Positions 56,663-64,000 of a stretch of DNA of 64,000 nt are shown in pieces. Under the pieces are notes generated by a model. That model had not been told where the DNA came from and did not search any database. It saw only the letters and a list, made by a program, of their open reading frames with translations. This DNA comes from Phoma sp. XZ068. Lineage: Eukaryota > Ascomycota > Dothideomycetes > Pleosporales > Didymellaceae. The DNA lies in assembly GCA_004835665.1 (NCBI GenBank), contig RBKR01000016.1, positions 930,001 through 994,000 on the forward strand, given 5' to 3'. Numbering within the stretch: the stretch's first letter is position 1; each line of letters starts with the position of its first letter. The position numbers were made by a program, and so were the translations under genes.

Positions 56663-58481
56663 TTAGTTGTATTCACCGTAAACGGCTTTCTTGAACTGCC
56701 TTGCCGGTACCCGCCTCTCGAACAAGTAATCCAGCTCCTCGTACGACTTGGCCTTGGTCTCAGGGAGGAACACCCATGATAAGCCGAAGCCCAAGAAGCA
56801 CAAGAACGCGAAGATGAACCCAATCTTACCGCCCAGGTTGCCTGCATCAGCATTGAACATGTACGGCACCGAGATGCTGAACGCAACACCAGCCAAGGCA
56901 TTCGTCATGAATCCGATGGCAGATGATTTGGCCCTCAGCCTGACGGATGACAGTTCACCAATGAGGACGGGCCATGTCGCACCAACACCGAGGGCAGCGA
57001 TTGAGCCGACAAGGAGGATGGAGACGCCGATGAATCTACACATACGTTAGAATTTGGTCGATCATTGAGCAAGGAAACCTACCTCAAGGCGTTCGCGTCG
57101 TGTTGGAAGAAACCTGCAGCACCCTGACCGATGAATACAATGCCAGTAGCCGCACAAGAGCACAGCACGATAATCCTCCTGCCGAATATTGACATAGTCA
57201 CGCCTGCAATGCATATGCACACCATTTGAACGCCGACGCCAATCTGTGAGATCTGTAGCGACTGCGTAGGACTCATACCGGCCATGATAAGAAAGTAGTT
57301 GGCATTCGCCAGCAGAGATACTCCGAGGAAGTACTGCAGCAGCGCAACTAAGATGATGATCCACGAGCGGCGGCGGTTGCTACCTTTGAAGCATTCGGCG
57401 AACGATGCACTGCCTGCGCTGGCTTGTTGTTCCTTTTCGTGGTCGAGTATGGCTTGAATTTTGCTGAGAGCCAGGTCGGCGTCTGCTTTGGAGCCGTGGA
57501 GGCACAGGTAGGACTTTCGTGCTGCGGCAGGCTTGTCGCGTGCCATTAGCATGGAGGGCGACTCAGGAATAGCGAGGCCGGCAATGATAGCAAGGCCAGA
57601 GAAACCCCATTGTGCGGCGAACGGAACCTGCAGGGTCAGTCATTGTTGATGAATGTTTGGGTGCCCAGCTTACCCTGAAAGAGGAAATATCCATGATCAT
57701 GATACGAGAGAAGACCAGTGTGATGGCGATGAGTTGACCGATGGAGACTGCAAAGGGAAACACCGCAAGCAGCGCACCCCTGAGCTTGACAGGCGAAATC
57801 TCAGAAACATACGTTTGACAAGTCGTCATGAGCACACCGATACCGGCTCCGGTGACGATCTTGGAGAACAAGAACAAGGTACGGCGGCCCGTAAGCTCGA
57901 TGCCGGACTCTGGCGAGGCGTATGCGAATGCAGTGCCTGATATCAACAACGATTAGCCCACGTACTCCCTTGCAAAAGATCTTGCATACGTACCGACTGC
58001 AGACACTACACCACCCAAAACGAAAGCCATACGACGACCGAAGCGATCTTGGAAGGCTGCACTCCCAGCAGCTCCTATCATGATACCGAGCTGAATGAAC
58101 GCCGTCCACAGGCCCTGCCAAAGCGCAGGCAAGATCAATTGGCCATTGTACTGTTCGCCAAAGGTCATACTATCATCTCGTCAGCGCCGCCACCCTCACC
58201 TCTTTCGATGGGTGATGGACTCACGAAAATGCTGGCAACGCAGTAATGGCTCCCGTGACGAGGATGTCGAAGCCGAAAGCGAGACTCCCAGCATTCGCAA
58301 GAGCAGTGTATGCGATGATGCGCGGGCTGCTCTTGATCTCCTGCCAGATAGTCTGCTTGACTTCCTGTCTTGGGGATCCTTTGAGATCATTGTTGTCATC
58401 AACGACTTCCGTGTGCAGTGCGACTTCTTTCAACTCTGAAGCATCGGCCTGGGTGTGAGGATTGGCTGTGAAGGATGGCAT
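56663..58481 (-). CDS. MFS sugar transporter (SP family, hexose/disaccharide type)
   Basis: Minus-strand exons are 58481-58225, 58169-57994, 57936-57674, 57627-57083 and 57035-56663, giving 537 residues with all junctions in phase. The layout is the twelve-helix sugar porter. The N-terminal cytosolic part (about 55 residues) is followed by TM1 with AGSLAFGFDILVTG. The loop signature DRFGRRMAF follows, then VSEISPVKLRGAL, a PESP after the sixth helix, a cytosolic loop with GSNRRRSW, FGRR again in the second half, and PETKAKSYEELD at the end. The order resembles maltose/alpha-glucoside and other oligosaccharide porters more than monosaccharide carriers, but substrate cannot be read. It neighbours GH5 and GH78 genes, so a glycoside substrate is plausible. 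The promoter has a cluster of CreA-like sites. Confidence 0.9.
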
Positions 58482-59180
58482 CTTGAATGAGACTTGATGG
58501 CCTGGGATGTTGGGGGATCTGATCTGGGGAAGCTGGTGTTGTACATATACCCCAGGGGGGTCCCCAGATCCGGGGTAGCACGATATGGGCCTGGAGGCCA
58601 AGTGCAATCCAGATCTCTGGGTCTGAGCGCATGTTGTGCGTGTGGCTTGGCCTTTGCGGGATGTGGAGGTGGCTTCAGGGTATTTCAACGCGCTGGATTG
58701 GAAAAGTCGATATTCGCCTGTGAGATGCACCGAATGACGGACGATTGTGCACCGAGGTGTGTCTTGGAATTGAAGAAAACTGTTTATATTTCAAGCCCAG
58801 GGAACGCTTGGAGGATGGTTATGGATTGCGGCAGTCAGTCGTTCGGCTCCACACCGATGGTGGCGCACTATCCAAATACTAACCCACCAAGGCGCGATAT
58901 GCGGACAAGCTAATCAGCAAAGCTGATCCTGAAGTTGCCAATGTGTTGACGTACGGCAGGGTTGTTAGGGTATAATGAATGATGGAGACTTCAGTGATGA
59001 TCGCAACAGTGCTCGAGGTAACAAAAGACTCCGACGGTGAAGTTTTGCACGCTATCTGACTAACAAGGATGACCATACAACAGCTATACAGCATGCATGT
59101 GAGGCTAAAGTACTCGAATGGTCAATCTGCAAATAGAGTGAAATAATTATCATTACTAAGGCCACAGATCATAGTAGCGC
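58482..59180. other. Intergenic: sugar transporter promoter and GH5 3' flank
   Basis: No gene seen. The first 100 bases next to the transporter start contain the CreA-like site group listed separately and a TATA-like ACATATAC at about 58543. Confidence 0.5.
58524..58575. promoter_or_regulatory. Cluster of four CreA-like sites
   Basis: Four matches to the carbon-repressor consensus SYGGRG lie in 52 bases: CTGGGG at 58524-58529, its complement CCCCAG at 58550-58555 and 58562-58567, and CCGGGG at 58570-58575. They lie 45-95 bases before the transporter start codon. Pairs in close spacing are what functional CreA sites usually show. Sites are seen; binding is inferred. Confidence 0.6.
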
Positions 59181-60293
59181 CTAGCCCTTCCACGGTGTCA
59201 CCACGCCATCCTTGATCATGTCCAGAAAACTCCAGTAATCGCGCTTACCACCTTCTCCAGCGACCTTTGCGTCACTGTCAACACGTCCTGACCAGTACAT
59301 GTTGCCTTGTGTGTACTTATTGAAGGCAGCTCGCGCTGCTTCAAACAACTCCTTGCGCTTGCTCAGCTGATTGTTGAGCTCCGTCTCAATCGACCACTCC
59401 CCAATAACCACAGGGAACTTGTGCGTTTTGTCTGCTGTCTTGCCGTCTTCTTCAATGAGTGGAAGCACGGTATCGGAGTCGCACTGCCGTCCAGCGAAGT
59501 AGTAGATGTGTACATCAATGACAACGTTTGCGGATTCCGGGAGCCGCGACGACCAGTACTCCTCTCCCTTGAACGAGTCTTGAAACATGACGGGAATGTT
59601 CTTGTTGACGGCTTCGGTCCGCTCAATCACGCCGAGTATGTACTTCAGCAGCCAGTCCGCTGCTTTATCAGAAAGCGCGAAGGGAGTGCCAAAGGTGCGT
59701 AGGTCCTTGCTATCAACAGCTTCGTTGACAGGAGCGAGGGTATAGGATCCAGGGTGTCCAGAGTCGTTTTGGATATAGTTCAATACCGCGTCCACAACTT
59801 TGTATGACAGCTCCAGATTCTCCTCGCTGTAAAACCAACTGCCATGTCCATGTGCCTCGCCAATCTCCAGCCAGTTGACACCTCCCGGCAGAGCATGCAA
59901 ATCAAGCACGATGTGCATGCCGTACTTTTCAATCGCATACGTAGCCAGCTCTTTCATGATCTCGACCTGCGGTCCGCGGTAGTGCGGCGAGCCTGGGACG
60001 TCGATCCACGCCGCGTAGACGAAGGGTATGCGCAGGATGTTGATGCCATGAGCTGCCAGCGTGTCGATGTCGGCTTTTGTGAACCAGGTCTTGTAGTGAT
60101 TGTCCAGAGGCGCGCCGGCTGCGCCAAACTTCTCGCATGCTGTCCATTCGTCATGAGTGTTGCCGTGTTGCTCGAAGAACTTGGGGACCATGAATGTCTC
60201 CAGACAGAACCAACTGCCCAAGTTCACTCCATTGGCCTTGAACGTGCGCCAATCCACATATTTGGCGTTGTGAGGGCTGGTTGATGTGGTCAT
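59181..60293 (-). CDS. GH5 family glycoside hydrolase, cytosolic type (exo-beta-1,3-glucanase-like)
   Basis: A single exon of 370 residues from ATG 60293. The (beta/alpha)8 GH5 landmarks are present: NGVNLGSWF at the first strand, INILRIPFVY, IVLDLHALPGG, the acid/base Glu191 in LAPVNEAVD, DVHIYYF, and the nucleophile Glu299 in VVIGEWS. The pattern resembles the exo-beta-1,3-glucanase branch. There is no signal peptide, so it should be intracellular, unlike cell-wall exoglucanases. Its position next to an intracellular-type GH78 rhamnosidase and a sugar transporter suggests action on an imported glycoside, possibly a rhamnose-glucose unit. The exact linkage cannot be read. Confidence 0.88.
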   Translation of the reverse strand: MTTSTSPHNAKYVDWRTFKANGVNLGSWFCLETFMVPKFFEQHGNTHDEWTACEKFGAAGAPLDNHYKTWFTKADIDTLAAHGINILRIPFVYAAWIDVPGSPHYRGPQVEIMKELATYAIEKYGMHIVLDLHALPGGVNWLEIGEAHGHGSWFYSEENLELSYKVVDAVLNYIQNDSGHPGSYTLAPVNEAVDSKDLRTFGTPFALSDKAADWLLKYILGVIERTEAVNKNIPVMFQDSFKGEEYWSSRLPESANVVIDVHIYYFAGRQCDSDTVLPLIEEDGKTADKTHKFPVVIGEWSIETELNNQLSKRKELFEAARAAFNKYTQGNMYWSGRVDSDAKVAGEGGKRDYWSFLDMIKDGVVTPWKG

Positions 60294-60901
60294 GGTGGGA
60301 GATTTTCAAAGTGAGGACTGCTGGAAACATCAATGAATTCAGAAAACATGCTGCACCCGGAACATATGTATTGGTGTTACATTGCTCAACGCGTCTGTCG
60401 GTCTCCTCGGGGCCCTTTGCTGGTCGTGGTGAGGCTGCGCAGCGCGACTTCCCTGACGTGCCAAGCGCTTTCCCTCCACTTTCCACTGGACCTTCAGATG
60501 TGCCTCATGATGCCTCCACTTCCCGCATACTCTTCACCATCGCCATCGAATTCTAGACGCAAGCCATCAAAGCGATCTCGGTCCACGCTACACCGAATTG
60601 TGGGGAAGAGGAGACGAGTGCAAATGTGGGGACGCAAGAACGCGAATTGCAGGTCTCCAATGCCGCAGAAAAGCGGGGCCGGACTTGAGCCCTACCACCG
60701 GTGCCATGAGGCTCTTCATGCACGAAGTAGGTAATCATAAGCGCAACCAGAATATGTGCTTACCGTAGCCGGTTGTATATCTGCCGGAGAGGTGCCAGTC
60801 CTCAAGATTATGCACCTCTGCTCAAAACACCACAAGATCGATTCACCAACCAGTGGCCTCGCGATCCGCCGAACTCGGAGTCAGTCTCATCGTTCCTAAT
60901 C
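60294..60901. promoter_or_regulatory. Shared promoter region GH5 / GH78
   Basis: About 608 bases between divergent start codons. Three CreA-like SYGGRG matches occur close together: GTGGGG at 60600-60605 and 60626-60631, GCGGGG at 60673-60678. The GH78 frame stays open upstream of its ATG to 60773, which is probably incidental. Confidence 0.5.
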
Positions 60902-63653
60902 ATGACGCTTATCAAGAACGTGCGATTCGAGCACTACCAACCGGAACATGCACTCGGTGTCCACGAGACAGAGCCACGGATTTCCTGGACGTATGAATGC
61001 AGTGAAACATTCCAGCAGCAGAGTTACAATATCGAAATCACCGAGTTCTCAACCACTGGAAAGTCGGAAATCATATGCAGTACCAACATAGCCTCGTCGA
61101 AATCGAATCTAGTGCCATGGCCTCTCAAGGAACCACTTCGATCGAAGCAGCGCATCTCCGCTAGAATCCAGGGTGTGTCTGCGAAAGGAGAGACTACATC
61201 GTGGAGTGAGCCAAGCATCTTGGAAACAGGTTTGCTGAACTCTTCGGACTGGTCGGCACAGAGTATAACGGGTTCGAATGTTAGGGACCCAACAAAGTCA
61301 CATCCGGAGCAGCTATTCCGCAAGACGTTCAGCATTGAGCAATCCATAGCATCAGCGCGACTGTACATCACCGCACAAGGGCTTTACGAAGCGGAGATCA
61401 ACGGTGTCCGCGTCGGCGACTACTTCCTCGCGCCTGGCTTCACAGAATACAACGACAGGTTGCAGTACCAAACGTACAACATATCAAAGCTCCTGCGCCC
61501 TGGCAAGAACTGCATTGGCGTGCGAGTAGCCGAAGGCTGGTACAACGGGAGGATCGGGTTCGAAGGCGGAAGACGCAATATTTGGGGCGAGACAAACACG
61601 CTTATTGCCCAGCTTGAAGCGACCTTGCACGATGGAAGCATACAGCAAATCATCTCTGACAACACCTGGTCTGTCACAGACGGCCCAATCCAGCTCACCG
61701 AGATCTACGATGGCGAGAAGTATGATGCAACCAAGGAAGTCGATGGTTGGTCTTTGGAGGATGGAGATGGTCAGACGTGGCAGACAGTCGAAGTCCTAGA
61801 CTCGCTCCCCGAACGCACGAAGCTTGTCGCAGGCTATGGAGAGCCGGTGCGGAGGGTTGAGACCGTCCAGCCGATTGAGCAAATTACAACACCTTCTGGA
61901 AAGACCATCCTCGATTTTGGCCAGAATCTCGTTGGGTATCTGAGGATTAAGAAAGTTCGCGGTGCGGCAGGGCACAAGGTCACATTGAAGCATGCTGAAG
62001 TCCTCGAACACGGCGAATTGGGTACGAGACCACTTCGTGACTGCAAGGCCAGTGATGAGTACACTCTCAAAGGGTCTCAAGACGCTGAGTCCTGGGAGCC
62101 TAGGTTTACGTTCCACGGCTTCCGTTATGCGCAGATCGACAACTGGCCAAGCGATTCACCCCTAACAGACGCCATCGAAGCTGTAGTATGCCACACTGAC
62201 ATGCAGAAAGCCGGTCACTTTGAATGCTCCGACAGCAACCTCAACAAACTCTACCAAAATGTCTGCTGGAGCATGAGGGGCAACTTCCTCTCGATACCCA
62301 CCGACTGCCCTCAGCGAGATGAGCGCCTAGGCTGGACCGGCGACCTGGCCCTGTTTGCTCCTACAGCCGCGTACATCTATCAGTGTGCTGGGATCCTCAA
62401 GAATTGGCACCGTGATCTAGCCATCTGCCAGAAGCGGCGAGACGGACTACCGCCGATGGTATGCCCAGATCCGCTTGAGGGCAATCCGTTCTGGGATCTG
62501 GGTATTCCAACCGCGATCTGGCACGACGTCGCGGTGCTGGGGCCTTGGGCAGTCTATTCTGCCACTGGGGATGTCGAGATATTGCGGACCCAGTACGAGA
62601 GCATGCAGGGCTGGATCGGGAAGATTCAGAGATACGAAGGGAGTCGCACGCCGAACCTCTGGCATCCGAAAGTGTTCCAGCTTGGAGTGAGTTCCCCAGA
62701 CGTGGTGATGAGTCGTACTGACAGCTACACAGGACTGGTTGGATCCAGCAGCGCCGCCCGATGCACCATGGGCGAGCAGAACAGACAGCAAGCTCGCTTC
62801 TGATGCCTTCCTCGTGCAGACCCTACGCCTCATGACGCAGATCGCGAATATTCTCGATAAGAGCAGCGATGCAAAGTTGTATGAAGAAGACTTCTCAGCT
62901 GCTCGCGAGCAGTTCCAGGCAGAATGGATAACACCGAACGGTCGCGTAGTCTGCGAATCTCAAACCGCCTACGCCCTCGCCATCCACTTCGATCTCCTCG
63001 CCCCTGCTCAAAGAGCCTTTGCCGGTGAACGACTGGCGCATATCGTGCGCCTCAACGCCTTCAAAATCGGCACTGGCTTCGCCGGCACACCGTACGTGTG
63101 CGAGGCGCTCGTCGAGACCGGCCACAGCGATGTCGCCTTCGGCATGCTACTCAACGAACAGTGTCCGTCATGGCTGTACGGAATCAAGATGGGCGCTACG
63201 ACAACGTGGGAAAGATGGGACAGCATGTTGCCAGATGGCAGCATCAACCCGGGCGACATGACGAGCTTCAATCACTATGCGTACGGTGCTGTGGCGACGT
63301 TTTTGCACGAGCGCGTTGCAGGGCTGTCCTGTGTTGAGCCTGGGTGGAGGAGAGTCAAGGTCGAACCGGTTGTGGGCGCGGACATTACATCGGCGTCTGC
63401 GAGCCACGTCTCACCGTATGGGGAGATTTCTGTGGCGTGGCAGATTGTCAATGGGAAGACGTTCAAGATCGATGTTGTTGTGCCGGAGGGTGTGACAGCT
63501 GAGATCTGCATACCGGATGGTGTTGCGAAGAGGAGCGAGACGGTCGTGTGTGGGAAGTGGTCGTTTGAGACTGCGTATGAGAAGACGCATGCTTGGCCTG
63601 TAAAGGCTGTCTCGCCGCTGCCGTTTCCTATCGAGCAGCTCACAAGTACTTGA
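60902..63653 (+). CDS. GH78 alpha-L-rhamnosidase, no signal peptide
   Basis: Exons are 60902-62686 and 62733-63653, giving 901 residues; the 46-base intron (GTGAGT, branch CTGAC, acceptor CACAG) joins QLG to DWLDPAAPPDAPW. The enzyme releases terminal L-rhamnose from plant glycosides such as flavonoid rutinosides. Domains run in the usual order: an N-terminal beta-sandwich (RISWTYE), two further beta domains (ARLYITAQGLYEAEINGVRVGD, then LDFGQNLVGYLRI), the (alpha/alpha)6 catalytic barrel from about residue 460 with DCPQRDERLGWTGD (starting at about residue 468), and a C-terminal beta domain (WRRVKVEP). The ATG chosen is the first good one; the N terminus MTLIKNVRFEHY lacks a signal peptide, so cytosolic action is inferred. 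Confidence 0.92.
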
Positions 63654-63809
63654 GGACGACATAAAACCATCGAACCATTTCATAGCATTCATCATGAAGA
63701 TGTAATAAAGGTCAAACGAGTGTCATTGCTCACTGCGTAGCATCTACTCCACACCCCTACCTCCCAAGCCCCATCTCTATATACAAACGGGCCGCGATTT
63801 TACCACACT

Positions 63810-64000
63810 CTAGAAAGACGGCTTAGCGTTCTTGAGCAGCATCTCGAAGTACTTCTGGTTCCACTGTCCGGCCTCAGGGCTGGGCTTGAAAGCATCCTCC
63901 TTTCCGCAGAACGAATCGTATCGGACAGCCGAGGTATCGCTCGTGCCGTCGCTCTCACCACCAGGCTTAACCCAAACGAACGAGTCAACAAGGCTCGATC
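63810..64000 (-). CDS. GH6 cellobiohydrolase/endoglucanase, C-terminal 62 residues only
   Basis: Only the 3' end is inside the window; the gene continues past the right edge. The stop is TAG at 63812-63810. The frame reads SSLVDSFVWVKPGGESDGTS, then RYDSFCGKEDAFKPSPEAGQW and a YFEMLLKNAKPSF end, which is the C-terminal hallmark of fungal GH6 cellulases, including the VKPGGE-DGTS substrate loop and the disulphide Cys. GH6 enzymes cut cellulose, releasing cellobiose from non-reducing ends. Whether it has a signal peptide and cellulose-binding module cannot be seen. A short ORF on the same strand in another frame is a shadow. Confidence 0.88.
   Translation of the reverse strand, partial: SSLVDSFVWVKPGGESDGTSDTSAVRYDSFCGKEDAFKPSPEAGQWNQKYFEMLLKNAKPSF

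Noticed and set aside
1..64000. CRISPR arrays, prokaryotic operons, rRNA genes, polyketide or peptide synthetase clusters, intact transposons
   Set aside because: None seen. Introns, gene families and the intron-bearing tRNA show a eukaryotic nuclear window, and no transposase, reverse transcriptase or synthase domains were recognised.

Overview
The window looks like nuclear DNA of a filamentous ascomycete (Pezizomycotina), most likely a dothideomycete close to Pleosporales. The reasons are monocistronic genes on both strands, introns of about 45-90 bases with GTAAGT-like donors and CTAAC/CTGAC branch sites, and families such as HET, Zn2Cys6, DUF3176-like and GH6. Class and order are inferred from protein style; no search was run. 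Because many genes are spliced, several coding regions below were assembled exon by exon from splice signals and reading phase.

Left part (1-22 kb): two tandem HET-domain genes (the first cut by the left edge), a basic repeat-rich protein, and an uncharacterised nuclear-type protein with a long gene-poor flank behind it. That flank (7.3-15.9 kb) contains one RNA polymerase III-like unit and no convincing protein gene. It is followed by a small membrane-protein gene whose 5' part looks broken, a conserved fungal hypothetical gene, a nonsense-interrupted relic and a bZIP regulator.

Centre (22-56 kb) is dense and mostly housekeeping: a cation diffusion facilitator, sterol C-24(28) reductase (ERG4), a Zn2Cys6 regulator divergent from ERG4, an APH-fold kinase, a small gene with a 13-base C tract, a membrane-anchored histidine acid phosphatase, PIG-P (GPI anchor synthesis), CTR9 (Paf1 complex), SEC8 and SEC15 (exocyst), an ABCG half-transporter, RAI1 (5'-end RNA quality control), saccharopine reductase (lysine synthesis), GET4 (tail-anchored protein insertion) and an intron-containing tRNA-Gly(CCC).

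Right part (56.6-64 kb) is a carbohydrate block: an MFS sugar transporter with a dense group of CreA-like sites in its promoter, a GH5 enzyme without signal peptide, a divergently transcribed GH78 alpha-L-rhamnosidase also without signal peptide, and the 3' end of a GH6 cellulase. A plausible reading is uptake of a rhamnose-containing plant glycoside followed by hydrolysis inside the cell.
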